From Rhodococcus sp. OK519 (GTDB lineage: Bacteria; Actinomycetota; Actinomycetes; Mycobacteriales; Mycobacteriaceae): a stretch of DNA of 64,000 nt. The position numbers were made by a program, and so were the translations under genes. The notes under the pieces were generated by a model, which saw nothing but the letters and a program-made list of their open reading frames with translations, did no database searches and was not told the DNA's origin. Positions 34,484-43,508 of this stretch are shown piece after piece; position 1 is the stretch's first letter; each line of letters opens with the position of its first letter. The stretch spans positions 124,001 to 188,000 of the forward strand of contig NZ_QAOW01000010.1 in the NCBI RefSeq assembly GCF_003051005.1, written 5' to 3'.

Positions 34484-34815
34484 TGTACACCGAACTGTTG
34501 GCGAACATCGCGATCCTGGTCCTGGCCGGGTTCGTGGGCTTCGCGGTCATCTCGAAGGTGCCGAACACGCTGCACACGCCGCTGATGTCGGGCACCAACG
34601 CCATCCACGGCATCGTGGTGCTCGGCGCGCTGGTCGTCCTCGGCCACCTGCCGTCGGACGCCCCGTGGTCGATCAAGATCATCTTGTTCGTCGCGCTCGT
34701 GTTCGGCACGCTGAACGTCGTCGGCGGCTTCGTCGTCACCGACCGCATGCTCGCGATGTTCAAGCCGAAGAAGGACGCTCCCAAGGCGGCCGAGAAGAAC
34801 GGGGCTGACGTCTGA
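34483..34815 (+). CDS. pntAb: NAD(P) transhydrogenase subunit alpha part 2
   Basis: 110 residues with three transmembrane helices (about 4-22, 43-58, 63-82) and a lysine-rich tail. It is the membrane part of the alpha chain (domain IIa) that forms the proton path with PntB. ATG 34483 shares a base with the pntAa stop, and its own stop overlaps pntB in the same way, so subunit amounts are coupled by translation. The split of alpha into two peptides is normal for actinobacteria. Confidence 0.93.
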   Translation: MYTELLANIAILVLAGFVGFAVISKVPNTLHTPLMSGTNAIHGIVVLGALVVLGHLPSDAPWSIKIILFVALVFGTLNVVGGFVVTDRMLAMFKPKKDAPKAAEKNGADV

Positions 34816-36245
34816 TGAGCTACCTCGTCACGATCCTCTACATCGTCGCGTTCGCGATGTTCATCTACGGTCTCTCGGGCCTGACCGGCCCGAAGACCGC
34901 GGTGCGCGGCAACTACATCGCCGCAGTCGGCATGCTCGTCGCGGTCGTCGCGGTTCTGATCGACATCCGCGACACCGACAACTGGCTCCTCATCATCGGC
35001 GGTCTGCTCGTCGGTATCGTGCTCGGCGTTCCGCCGGCACTGCGCACCAAGATGACGGCGATGCCGCAGCTGGTCGCGCTGTTCAACGGTGTCGGTGGCG
35101 GCACGGTCGCGCTCATCGCGTGGGCCGAGTTCCTCAACTCCGACGGCTTCACCACCGTCGAGACGGTGCCTTCGGTGCCGTTCATCGTCGGCTCGCTGTT
35201 CGCCGCGATCATCGGCTCGGTCTCGTTCTGGGGCTCGCTGGTGGCGTTCGCGAAGCTGCAGGAACTGTTCAACAAGAACTTCGAGAAGAAGGTCGTCGCC
35301 TCGGCGAAGGCCTTCCAGCTGGCGAACATGATCCTCGCGGTCGTCTCGATCGGCATCGCGATCTACATCGGCATCCAGGCCGACCCGGCCAACGATCCGA
35401 CGTCGGCGCTCTGGATCGTCGGCCTGCTGGTCGCCGCCGGTGTCATGGGTCTGTTCGTGGTGCTGCCGATCGGCGGCGCCGACATGCCCGTCGTCATCTC
35501 GCTGCTCAACGCGCTCACCGGTCTGTCGGCCGCGGCCGCGGGTCTCGCGCTCAACAACCAGGCGATGATCGTCGCCGGCATGATCGTCGGTGCGTCGGGC
35601 TCCATCCTGACCAACCTCATGGCCAAGGCCATGAACCGGTCGATCCCCGCGATCATCTTCGGTTCCTTCGGCGGCGGTGAGGCCGGCGGCGCCGGCATGA
35701 CCGCAGCGGGCGGCACCGTCAAGGCGACGTCCGCGTCGGATGCGGCGATCCAGATGGCGTACGCCAACCAGGTCATCGTCGTCCCCGGCTACGGTCTCGC
35801 CGTTGCGCAGGCCCAGCACGCGGTCAAGGAGATGGCGGCCCTGCTCGAGGAGCGTGGCGTCGAGGTCAAGTACGCGATCCATCCGGTCGCCGGCCGCATG
35901 CCCGGTCACATGAACGTCCTGCTCGCCGAGGCCGACGTCGCGTACGACGCGATGAAGGAGATGGACGACATCAACGGTGAGTTCTCGCGCACCGATGTCA
36001 CCGTCGTCATCGGCGCCAACGACGTCACCAACCCGGCCGCGCGCAACGATTCGAGTTCGCCGATCTACGGCATGCCGATCCTCAACGTCGACCAGTCCAA
36101 GTCGGTCATCGTGCTCAAGCGCTCGATGTCGTCGGGCTACGCCGGCATCGACAACCCGCTCTTCACCGCGGACGGCACGTCCATGCTGTTCGGCGATGCC
36201 AAGAAGATGGTCTCCGAGGTCACCGAGGAGCTCAAGGCCCTGTAG
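34815..36245 (+). CDS. pntB: NAD(P) transhydrogenase subunit beta
   Basis: 476 residues. About nine transmembrane helices in residues 1-265 (domain IIb) are followed by the NADP-binding domain III from about 295: VIVVPGYGLAVAQAQHAVKE, then HPVAGRMPGHMNVLLAEA and VIGANDVTNPAA, all conserved. It completes the pump with PntAa and PntAb. ATG 34815 overlaps the previous stop. A strong hairpin follows within 20 bases of the stop, so the operon ends here. Confidence 0.95.
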   Translation: MSYLVTILYIVAFAMFIYGLSGLTGPKTAVRGNYIAAVGMLVAVVAVLIDIRDTDNWLLIIGGLLVGIVLGVPPALRTKMTAMPQLVALFNGVGGGTVALIAWAEFLNSDGFTTVETVPSVPFIVGSLFAAIIGSVSFWGSLVAFAKLQELFNKNFEKKVVASAKAFQLANMILAVVSIGIAIYIGIQADPANDPTSALWIVGLLVAAGVMGLFVVLPIGGADMPVVISLLNALTGLSAAAAGLALNNQAMIVAGMIVGASGSILTNLMAKAMNRSIPAIIFGSFGGGEAGGAGMTAAGGTVKATSASDAAIQMAYANQVIVVPGYGLAVAQAQHAVKEMAALLEERGVEVKYAIHPVAGRMPGHMNVLLAEADVAYDAMKEMDDINGEFSRTDVTVVIGANDVTNPAARNDSSSPIYGMPILNVDQSKSVIVLKRSMSSGYAGIDNPLFTADGTSMLFGDAKKMVSEVTEELKAL

Positions 36246-36264
36246 GCCTGCAGTCAGTCAGCTG

Positions 36265-36306
36265 AAGGGTCCCTTCACGCGCACACAGCGTGTGGAGGGA
36301 CCCTTT
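36265..36306 (+). terminator. hairpin after pntB
   Basis: Arms of about 18 bases (36265-36282 and 36289-36306) pair with two mismatches. It lies 20 bases after the pntB stop and ahead of the convergent MFS gene end at 36314, so it can serve both. Confidence 0.75.
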
Positions 36307-36313
36307 CGCCGTC

Positions 36314-37501
36314 TCAGCCGACGGTCACCGGGTGCGTCGACGGACGTCCGACGATGCCGGCGAAGCGGGACGCGACCAGGACGCACGCGAGCGGCACCAC
36401 CATCGCGACCGTCAGCGGCACCAGGTGCGTGAGCCAGCCGATGGTCGCGGGTCCCGCGAGGAACCCGATGTAGCCCATTCCCACCACCCGGGACATGTTG
36501 GCGCCGGCCGATCCGGAGTCGAGGTTGCCCGCGGAGGTGAAGATCTGCGGGACACACCCCGACAGCCCGAGCCCGAACAGTGCCCAGCCGAGCAGCGTCG
36601 TCGCCAGCCACGGCGACACGACGACCAGCGTCATCCCGGCCGCCGCGATCAGCGTCCCGTAGCGGACCACCGCGACCGGGCCCAGTGCCGAGCTGACCCT
36701 GTCCGCGGTGAACCGGCCCACGGTCATCGTCAGCGAGAACGCCCCGAACGCGAGTGCGGCGACGGACTCCGAGACGTCCAGGTGTTCCTTGACCTGCAGC
36801 GTGGTCCAGTCGTTGGCGACGCCCTCGGCGAGCATGAGCGCAAAGGCCACCGCGCCCAGCGCGAGCACCCGCGGTGAGTACCGTCCCCGCGGCCGTCGCG
36901 CACGGTGTTCCGGACGGGGATGCGCCGAGGGCGGCAGCAATCGGGGCGTGCACACTGCGATGACCACGACGCCCAGCACAGACGCCGCAGCCAGCGTGGT
37001 GGCCGGCGACCAGCCCGCCTTGATCGTCACCGCGCCCACGAGTGACCCGGCGACACCGCCGATCGAGAACATGCCGTGGAACGCCGACATGATCGGGCGG
37101 TGGTACTGCCGCTCGACGAGGACCGCCTGGGAGTTCATCGCCACGTCGAGCGCGCCGTTGCCGAACCCGAAGATCATCAGGGCCAGGCCCAGTTGCCACG
37201 CGGTCGATGCCAGACCCGGGCCGATCGCCGCGACGGACAGGAGCGTGCCACTGAGCGCGACCATGACTCGGCTGCCGAACCGGTCGGACAGCGGCCCCGA
37301 CAGTTGCATGCCCGCGATCGCCCCGACCGCCAACAGCAGGAGCAACGAACCGAGTGTCGAATGCGCGATGTCGGTCCGAGTCTTGATGGCCGGGATCTGG
37401 ACCACCCACATCGCGAGCAGGAACCCGTTGATCCCGAAGACACCGAAGATCGCGGCGCGGGAGGCCTGCAGGTTCGACGGCCGCTCGGTTGGAGTACGCA
37501 C
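36314..37501 (-). CDS. MFS transporter
   Basis: 395 residues, about 12 transmembrane helices, opening GVFGINGFLLAMWVVQIPAIK. The loop between helices 2 and 3 has DRFGSRVMV, the MFS signature, and the middle has a short basic loop (PRPEHRARRPRGRYSP). It resembles YbjJ-type exporters, for which substrates are unknown. GTG 37501 is the likely start; the frame stays open upstream into the bkd E2 gene. It converges on pntB and lies downstream of the bkd genes with 32 bases between, so it may be on the same transcript. Confidence 0.82.
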   Translation of the reverse strand: MRTPTERPSNLQASRAAIFGVFGINGFLLAMWVVQIPAIKTRTDIAHSTLGSLLLLLAVGAIAGMQLSGPLSDRFGSRVMVALSGTLLSVAAIGPGLASTAWQLGLALMIFGFGNGALDVAMNSQAVLVERQYHRPIMSAFHGMFSIGGVAGSLVGAVTIKAGWSPATTLAAASVLGVVVIAVCTPRLLPPSAHPRPEHRARRPRGRYSPRVLALGAVAFALMLAEGVANDWTTLQVKEHLDVSESVAALAFGAFSLTMTVGRFTADRVSSALGPVAVVRYGTLIAAAGMTLVVVSPWLATTLLGWALFGLGLSGCVPQIFTSAGNLDSGSAGANMSRVVGMGYIGFLAGPATIGWLTHLVPLTVAMVVPLACVLVASRFAGIVGRPSTHPVTVG

Positions 37502-37533
37502 GTACCCCTTTGTACCGAACCCTGCCGGTCCGG

Positions 37534-38631
37534 TCAGATCAGCGCGAGCAGAGCCGGGACGGGGTCGGTGAGCATCGCACCGAGGTCCGCGAGGAACTTC
37601 GATGCCTGCTCGCCGTCGACGAGGCGGTGGTCGACGGTGACGCTCAGCGTCGTCACGTCCCGCGCCACGATCTCGTCGCCGTCCACCCACGGCCGCCGGG
37701 CGATCGCACCGAGCGCGAGGATCGCGGCCTCGCCCGGGTTCAGGATCGGCGTGCCGGTGTCGATCCCGTACACCCCGACATTGGTGATGGTGATCGTCCC
37801 GCCGGTGAGGTCCTCGGGCGTCGCGCGGCCGGCCCGGGCGGTGTCGCCGAGCGCGCCGATCGCGCGGCACAGGTCCGGCATCGGCAACCGGTCGGCGTCC
37901 TTGACGTTGGGGACCAGCAGTCCGCGCTCGGTGGCGGTCGCGATCCCGAGGTTCACATAGTGCTTGGTGACGATCTGCTGCGCGTCCTCGTCCCACGACG
38001 AGTTGAGCGTCGGGTGCGCGCGCAACGACGAGAGAAGAGTCTTCGCAACCAGCGTGAGCGGCGTCAGGTGCAGGCCGTCGAACGCGGCGGACGTGCGCAG
38101 GCGCCGCAGCAACTCCATCGACTCGGTGACGTCGACGGTGAGGAACTCGGTGACGTGCGGCGCGGTGGTGGCGCTCGCGACCATGGCCGCCGCCGTCTGT
38201 CGGCGCACCCCGCGGATCGGGGTGCGGGTCTCGCGGGCGTCGTCCGCGCCGCGGCGAGCGTGGACGGCGCCCGGACGAACGCGCGGCGCACGTGATCCGT
38301 TCGACGGCGGCCGTCGGCGCCTGCTGGCCGCGGGCGCGGCGGGGCCGTAGCCGACCAGAACGGGGTCGCGAGCGGGGGCATCGTCACCGGCGGTCTCGAC
38401 GCGGATGATCGGCGTGCCGACCGGAACCGTCTCCCCGGGTTGCACCAGCACCTCGCGCACCACCCCGGCGAACGGGGACGGCAGCTCGACGAGGGCCTTG
38501 GCGGTCTCGACCTCGGCGATGACCGCGTTGAGTTCGACGGTGTCCCCGACGGCGACCGCCCACGACACCAGTTCCGCCTCGGTGAGCCCCTCGCCGAGGT
38601 CGGGCAGGCGGAACTCGTCGAGGCGGCTCAT
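37534..38631 (-). CDS. bkdC: branched-chain keto-acid dehydrogenase E2, lacking the E3-binding domain
   Basis: 365 residues. An N-terminal lipoyl domain has the lipoyl lysine in EVETAKALVELPS (about K45). The catalytic acyltransferase domain fills about 140-365 and ends with the active-site motif VDHRLVDGEQ. Between them, where homologues carry a peripheral-subunit-binding domain (VRKLA ... GAGGVITRADV), there is only a basic Arg/Pro/Ala linker (SRRRRPPSNGSRAPRVRPG). It transfers acyl groups from valine, leucine and isoleucine keto acids to CoA. ATG 38631 overlaps the E1 beta stop (ATGA). Confidence 0.87.
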   Translation of the reverse strand: MSRLDEFRLPDLGEGLTEAELVSWAVAVGDTVELNAVIAEVETAKALVELPSPFAGVVREVLVQPGETVPVGTPIIRVETAGDDAPARDPVLVGYGPAAPAASRRRRPPSNGSRAPRVRPGAVHARRGADDARETRTPIRGVRRQTAAAMVASATTAPHVTEFLTVDVTESMELLRRLRTSAAFDGLHLTPLTLVAKTLLSSLRAHPTLNSSWDEDAQQIVTKHYVNLGIATATERGLLVPNVKDADRLPMPDLCRAIGALGDTARAGRATPEDLTGGTITITNVGVYGIDTGTPILNPGEAAILALGAIARRPWVDGDEIVARDVTTLSVTVDHRLVDGEQASKFLADLGAMLTDPVPALLALI

Positions 38632-39620
38632 GCGAGCACCTCGTCGACGGCGCCGAGCAGACGGTCGGCGTCGGGCACGTGATGCCTCTCGAGCTTCGCC
38701 GGAGGATAGGGAATGTCGAAACCGCCGACCCGGCGGACCGGTGCCTCGAGTTGGTAGAAGCACCGCTCGGAGACGCGCGCCGCGATCTCCGCGCCGAGGC
38801 CTGCGAACACGGGCGCCTCGTGCGCGACGACGAGGCGTCCCGTCCGCCGCACCGAGTCCTCAACGGTGTCGAAGTCGATGGGGGAGAGCGAGCGCAGGTC
38901 GATCACCTCGAGCGACATGCCCTCGCCGTCGGCGATCTCCGCGGCCTGCAGCGCGGTGGGGACCATCGACCCGTACACGACGACGGTGACATCGGTGCCC
39001 GGCCTGGCGATCCGGGCTCGGTGCAGCGGCAGATCCGGCGGGGCATCGAGGTCGACGGGGCCGCGATCCCAGTACCGCCGCTTGGGCTCGAGGAACACGA
39101 CGGGGTCGTCGAGCGCGATCGCCTGCCGGATCATCGTGAACGCGTCCGCCGGGGTGCTCGGGCTGACCACCCGCAGGCCCGCGGTGTGCGCGAAGTACGC
39201 CTCCGGGGACTCCGAGTGATGCTCGACCGCGCCGATCCCGCCGCCGTACGGGAGACGAATCGTCAACGGTGCCTTCACATGTCCGCGCGTTCGAAAGTGG
39301 ATCTTCGCGACCTGCGAGACGATCTGGTCGAACGCGGGATAGACGAAGCCGTCGAACTGGATCTCGCACACCGGCCGGTACCCGCGCAGTGCGAGCCCGA
39401 AAGCCGTTCCCACGATCCCGGATTCGGCGAGCGGGGTGTCCATGACGCGGGCCGGCCCGAAGTCCTTCTGCAGCGTGTCGGTGATCCGGAAGACGCCGCC
39501 GAGCTTGCCGATGTCCTCGCCCATCAGGATCACCTTGGGGTCGTCCTCGAGGGCGCGGCGCAGGCCGGCGTTGAGGGCGGCACCGAGCGACAGGGTGGTC
39601 GGGGCGTTCACGGTGGTCAT
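38628..39620 (-). CDS. bkdB: branched-chain keto-acid dehydrogenase E1 beta
   Basis: 330 residues, transketolase-like pyrimidine-binding domain first (MGEDIGKLGGVFRITDTL, LAESGIVGTAFGLAL) and C-terminal domain last (VVYGSMVPTALQAA, RRVGGFDIPYPPAKLE). It pairs with E1 alpha to bind thiamine diphosphate at their interface and decarboxylate branched 2-keto acids. HHSESPEAYF near 136 is the conserved branched-chain signature. ATG 39620 overlaps the E1 alpha stop. Confidence 0.93.
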   Translation of the reverse strand: MTTVNAPTTLSLGAALNAGLRRALEDDPKVILMGEDIGKLGGVFRITDTLQKDFGPARVMDTPLAESGIVGTAFGLALRGYRPVCEIQFDGFVYPAFDQIVSQVAKIHFRTRGHVKAPLTIRLPYGGGIGAVEHHSESPEAYFAHTAGLRVVSPSTPADAFTMIRQAIALDDPVVFLEPKRRYWDRGPVDLDAPPDLPLHRARIARPGTDVTVVVYGSMVPTALQAAEIADGEGMSLEVIDLRSLSPIDFDTVEDSVRRTGRLVVAHEAPVFAGLGAEIAARVSERCFYQLEAPVRRVGGFDIPYPPAKLERHHVPDADRLLGAVDEVLA

Positions 39621-40714
39621 GACACTGCCTCCTCGCCGGCGGTCAGGGCGTCGAGGTAGGCCCGGTACTCGGCGCGCTCCTCGTCGATCAGCGGATGGTC
39701 GGTGGCGTACACGTGGTCGAACAACTCGTCCGGCCCCGGATCGGGCGCCTCCAGCGCTCCTGCCCGGAGCTCGGCCGCGACGTCGTCGGCCCGGGCCTGC
39801 ACTCGAGCGTCGAAAGCGTCGTCGAACAGGCCCTCGCGTTCGAGGAGCCGCCGCATTCGGTCGATCGGGTCGCGGGCCCGCCACACCTCCGACTCGGCGG
39901 CCGTCCGGTACCGGGTCGGATCGTCGGACGTGGTGTGCGGACCCATCCGGTACGTGATGGCCTCGACGAACGAGGGCCCGCCGCCGTCGCGGGCACGACG
40001 GGCGGCCTCGCGCGTGACCGCCAGCACGGCGAGCACGTCGTTGCCGTCGACCTGGACCGCCGGCATGCCGTATCCCGCGGCCCGCGCCGCGATCGGGGTG
40101 GGACTCTGCAGGCGGACGGGCTCGCTGATGGCCCACTGGTTGTTCTGGCAGAAGAACACGACCGGCGCGGTGAGGCTGGTGGCGAAGCCCAGCGCCTCCG
40201 CGAGATCGCCCTGGCTGGTGGCGCCGTCGCCGAAGTACACGACGGTCGCGATCTCCGCGCCCTCCAGATGTGCCCCCAGCGCGTACCCCGTGGCGTGCAG
40301 TCCCTGCGAGCCGACCACGATCGCCGGATTGGTCATGTTGACCGTTGACGGATCCCAGCCCGAGAAGGCGCATCCGCGCCACATCCGGGTCATCACCGCC
40401 GGCTCGACGCCGCGGCAGTACGCGACCGCGTGCTCGCGGTAGCTGGTGAAGATGTAGTCGTCGGGGTTCAGCGCGTGGACGGAGCCCACCTGCGCGGCCT
40501 CCTGGCCCAGTAGCGGGGCCCAGATCCCGAGCTGGCCCTGGCGTTGCAGGGCCGTGGCCTCGGTGTCGATCCGGCGCGCGACCACCATGTCCTCGTACAG
40601 CGCGCGCAGTCGTGCGGGGTCCACGTCGGACACGAGCGCGGCATAGTCGGGACGGTGCACGCGCCGGCCGTCGGGTTGGACCAGCTGCACCGGGAGGGCG
40701 ATCTTGTCGGCCAT
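39617..40714 (-). CDS. bkdA: branched-chain keto-acid dehydrogenase E1 alpha
   Basis: 365 residues. The thiamine-diphosphate motif GDGATSQGDLAEALGFATSL with a downstream QNNQWAIS (about 165-200) is diagnostic, and YRMGPHTTSDDPTRYR is the phosphorylation-loop-like region. It starts the bkd unit (alpha, beta, E2), each gene overlapping the next by four bases. The dihydrolipoamide dehydrogenase E3 is not in this window. It lies opposite an Lrp-type regulator gene with 167 bases between, and a palindrome at 40769 is a candidate operator. Confidence 0.93.
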   Translation of the reverse strand: MADKIALPVQLVQPDGRRVHRPDYAALVSDVDPARLRALYEDMVVARRIDTEATALQRQGQLGIWAPLLGQEAAQVGSVHALNPDDYIFTSYREHAVAYCRGVEPAVMTRMWRGCAFSGWDPSTVNMTNPAIVVGSQGLHATGYALGAHLEGAEIATVVYFGDGATSQGDLAEALGFATSLTAPVVFFCQNNQWAISEPVRLQSPTPIAARAAGYGMPAVQVDGNDVLAVLAVTREAARRARDGGGPSFVEAITYRMGPHTTSDDPTRYRTAAESEVWRARDPIDRMRRLLEREGLFDDAFDARVQARADDVAAELRAGALEAPDPGPDELFDHVYATDHPLIDEERAEYRAYLDALTAGEEAVS

Positions 40715-40768
40715 CGTCGGTCACCTCGTCGCATCGATCCGGGTCCGCCTCGTGAGCGAATGCCCGGA

Positions 40769-40788
40769 TGTGAGTGCTCTACCTCACA
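40769..40788. promoter_or_regulatory. palindrome in the bkdA-lrp divergent region
   Basis: TGTGAG and CTCACA face each other across eight bases (40769-40774 and 40783-40788), 55 bases before bkdA and 94 before the Lrp-type gene. A second feature, GCAA-N6-TTGC, lies near 40821-40835. Either could be bound by the Lrp-type regulator encoded next door; this is inference from position and symmetry. Confidence 0.4.
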
Positions 40789-40881
40789 GCATCCACCGTC
40801 TCGCGTTCTGCGCAAGCGCGGTTGCAACGATTCAGCACAATGCACACCCGCGGGGGCCGGCGGGCGGGCACACTGCGAAAT

Positions 40882-41352
40882 ATGAGCACTCTGGACGCCA
40901 CCGATGCCCGCCTGCTGCTCGAACTGGCACGCAATCTGCGGGCGACCGGTGTGGAACTCGCGCAGCGCCTCGGACTGTCGCGGAACACCGTGCAGGCGAG
41001 GCTGTCCCGATGGGAGGGGTCCGGTGCCCTCGGCGGCTTCGACCGGCTCGTGGACCCGCGGGCGCTGGGCTATCCGCTCGCAGCGTTCGTGTCCACCAGG
41101 GTGGATCAGCATCAGCTCGACGCGGTGGTGGATGCGCTCGCCGACATCCCCGAGGTGGTCGAGGTGTACGGCATGACGGGGGTGACCGACCTGTCGGTCA
41201 AGGTCGTCGCGACCGACGCCGACGACCTGTATCGACTTGCCGGACAGATCCTCAAGATTCCGGGCGTCGAACGCACCAACATGGCGCTCGTCATGCGCGA
41301 GTTGGTGGGGCCACGCACCGCGCCGTTGCTCGCGCGTGCGGCGCACCAGTGA
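40882..41352 (+). CDS. Lrp/AsnC-family regulator
   Basis: 156 residues. An AsnC-type helix-turn-helix lies at about 8-55 (ATGVELAQRLGLSRNTVQARLSRWE) and a RAM ligand-binding domain at about 65-140 (EVYGMTGVTDLSVKVVATD). Lrp-type proteins often bind branched-chain amino acids and activate the divergent bkd genes, as BkdR does in Pseudomonas; the placement opposite bkdA supports that. ATG 40882 is the natural start though its ribosome site (GCGAAAT) is weak. Confidence 0.87.
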   Translation: MSTLDATDARLLLELARNLRATGVELAQRLGLSRNTVQARLSRWEGSGALGGFDRLVDPRALGYPLAAFVSTRVDQHQLDAVVDALADIPEVVEVYGMTGVTDLSVKVVATDADDLYRLAGQILKIPGVERTNMALVMRELVGPRTAPLLARAAHQ

Positions 41353-41494
41353 GCACTCCGTAATACCCGCGTAGTGCCGCCAGGGCGGCTAGCATCGGCG
41401 GACGGGCGCCGGGGGGCGCCGGGTGCGAAGTTGCGTATTGGTCGTTTTCAACCGTCCGAACGAAACGCACGAGACGGCAGGGGAGTGATGCGAA

Positions 41495-42523
41495 ATGGGT
41501 GTTGTCGGCCTGAATGAGGACGCCGTTGCGACCTGGATCGCGGGACTCGGCGTCGGTGCGCTCGCGCCGCTGTCGTTCGAGAGAATCGGCGGCGGTCAAT
41601 CGAATCTCACCTTCGCAGTGCGTGATTCGGGCGGTGGGCGTTGGGTGCTCCGGCGGCCCCCGCTCGGCCGGTTGCTCGCGTCCGCGCACGACGTGGAGCG
41701 TGAGTACCGGGTCCTGGCGGCCCTACAGGGGACCGGGGTGCCCGTTCCGAAAATGATCGCTCTGACAACGGATCCGGCGATCACGGATGCGCCGTTGGTC
41801 CTGATGAGTTTCGTGGACGGCATCGTGATCGACGACGAGGCGGTCGCCGAACAGCTTTCTCCGGAGCGCCGCCGCGCGATCGGACTGTCGCTGCCGAAGG
41901 CGCTGGCGAGTATCCATCGCGTCGACCTCGAACTGGCGGGTCTTTTGGATCTCGCCAGCCGTTCGTCGTACGCGGAACGTCAGCTCAAGCGCTGGTCGGC
42001 GCAGTGGGAGCAGTCCAAGACCCACGACCTGCCCGACATCGAGGACCTCGCGGCACGCCTTGCCCGCAACATTCCCGCGCAGACCGAGACGACGCTGGTG
42101 CACGGCGACTTCCATCTCAGCAACGTCATCACCTCACCCGACGACGGTCGGGTGGTCGCGGTGCTCGACTGGGAGTTGTGCACACTCGGCGACCCCCTCG
42201 CCGATCTCGGCGGTCTGCTCGCATACTGGCCGCAGCGCAGCGACGGCGTCCCGGGGCCGTTCATGGCATCGACCCTCGACGGTTTCCCGACGCGCGACGA
42301 ACTGGTAGACGCCTACGTGCGCGAGACCAAGCGGGACACTTCGGCGCTCGGCTTCTGGCACGTACTCGCGCTGTGGAAACTCGCGATCATCGCCGAGGGA
42401 GTGCTGCGGCGCACCCTCGACGATCCGCGCAACAGGGCCGAACGAGGCGGCCCGACAGCAGAACTCATCGACGCCGTGGTGCGGCGAGCGGTAGCGACCG
42501 CGGACGAGGTCGGGTTGACCTGA
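41495..42523 (+). CDS. phosphotransferase family protein (ACAD10/APH-like)
   Basis: 342 residues. Kinase-like fold: GGGQSNLTFAV glycine loop (about 31-41), VLRRPP strand with Lys replaced by Arg, catalytic LVHGDFHLSNVI (Brenner H-x-D, about 198-209) and metal DWELCTLGDPLADLG. Members of this set occur near acyl-CoA dehydrogenases and act on CoA-linked or hydroxyacyl substrates; no neighbour fixes it here. ATG 41495 with GGGGAGTG upstream; an overlapping ATG at 41488 is in another frame. It converges with the thioesterase. Confidence 0.8.
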   Translation: MGVVGLNEDAVATWIAGLGVGALAPLSFERIGGGQSNLTFAVRDSGGGRWVLRRPPLGRLLASAHDVEREYRVLAALQGTGVPVPKMIALTTDPAITDAPLVLMSFVDGIVIDDEAVAEQLSPERRRAIGLSLPKALASIHRVDLELAGLLDLASRSSYAERQLKRWSAQWEQSKTHDLPDIEDLAARLARNIPAQTETTLVHGDFHLSNVITSPDDGRVVAVLDWELCTLGDPLADLGGLLAYWPQRSDGVPGPFMASTLDGFPTRDELVDAYVRETKRDTSALGFWHVLALWKLAIIAEGVLRRTLDDPRNRAERGGPTAELIDAVVRRAVATADEVGLT

Positions 42524-42529
42524 CACGCC

Positions 42530-42988
42530 CTAGTCATCCGAGACGGCGAGTAGTCTTGCAGCGCTGCGTATCTCGGGGGGAATCGGGACGGGGCTGCGGC
42601 TGTCGGGCTCGATGTACACGTGGACGAACCGGCCGGTGGCGGCCAGTTCCAGGAATCCGTCGGGGTCCTCCCGGAAGATCGCCAATGCGTACACGATGCT
42701 GGTGAGGTCGAGGCTTTCGACGGACAGGCCCACGTGCAGCTGGTCGGGAAACGACAGTTCGCGCACGAACCGGCACGACGTCTCCGCGACGATCCCGATC
42801 GCGGGCAGTTCGCGAATGTCGAGTCCGGTGCTGGCCATGAGCCATCCGTTGACCGCGGTGTCGAAGTACGAGTAGTAGGCGGCATGATCGACGTGCCCGT
42901 AGTGGTCGTTGTCCGCCCACCGTGTCGGCACCGGCCACAGCGCGGGGTAGGCCTCGGCGCGGGGTTCGGGCTCGTCTGGAGCTGCCAT
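42530..42988 (-). CDS. acyl-CoA thioesterase (4-hydroxybenzoyl-CoA type)
   Basis: 152 residues, single hotdog domain. TRWADNDHYGHVDHAAYYSYF (about 22-42) is the usual active-site segment with Asp26 as the likely nucleophile. It hydrolyses acyl-CoA thioesters; chain preference is not readable. ATG 42988 starts it, and it ends seven bases from the convergent phosphotransferase gene. Confidence 0.85.
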   Translation of the reverse strand: MAAPDEPEPRAEAYPALWPVPTRWADNDHYGHVDHAAYYSYFDTAVNGWLMASTGLDIRELPAIGIVAETSCRFVRELSFPDQLHVGLSVESLDLTSIVYALAIFREDPDGFLELAATGRFVHVYIEPDSRSPVPIPPEIRSAARLLAVSDD

Positions 42989-43016
42989 GAAACCGACGAT
43001 AGTGCCTGGGAATCGG

Positions 43017-43499
43017 TCAGCGCAGCTGGTCGTCGCGACGCAGCAGCGCCGGCACGACGAACCACAGAGTTCCGAAGATCAGGGCCGTACAGGCGCCGAT
43101 GAGCTTGGCGACCCAGCCGCCGACAGCGACCTCCGCGACGATCAGGACGGTGCCGACCATCGTCGCAGCGAGGAAGACCGAGCCCCCGAGCGCACAGCGG
43201 TTGGCCTGCCGCAGGATGTCCTCGCGTCGGCGATGCCGGAACAGGATGCGGTGCCAGACGGCCGGGGCGATGAGCAGTGCCGACGACACCGCCGCGCACA
43301 GCACCGTCACCAGGTGAAGCGTGCGCACGTAGGTGGACTGCTCCTCGTATGCCTCGGTGAACACGATCGCCAGGAGGAACGCGAAGAGGATCTGCACGCC
43401 CGCCTGCTGCACGCGAAGTTCCTGCAGCAACTCGCTGAAGTTCCTGGCGAGGCGCGTGCTCTGCGACTCGTCCGGATCGTGCGGCGGGAGGTCGGCCAT
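43017..43499 (-). CDS. DUF6328 membrane protein
   Basis: 160 residues with four hydrophobic segments (about 37-50, 65-83, 103-122, 130-150) after a charged N-terminus RNFSELLQELRVQQAGVQ that matches the DUF6328 family. No function known. ATG 43499 is nine bases downstream of the AroE-like gene's stop, so the two are co-transcribed. Confidence 0.8.
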   Translation of the reverse strand: MADLPPHDPDESQSTRLARNFSELLQELRVQQAGVQILFAFLLAIVFTEAYEEQSTYVRTLHLVTVLCAAVSSALLIAPAVWHRILFRHRRREDILRQANRCALGGSVFLAATMVGTVLIVAEVAVGGWVAKLIGACTALIFGTLWFVVPALLRRDDQLR

Positions 43500-43508
43500 C
43501 GGCGGTTC

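Noticed and set aside
34290-35909. 539-codon minus-strand frame across the transhydrogenase genes
   Set aside because: Composition is dominated by Arg, Asp and His, and pntAa-pntAb-pntB on the plus strand are unmistakable.
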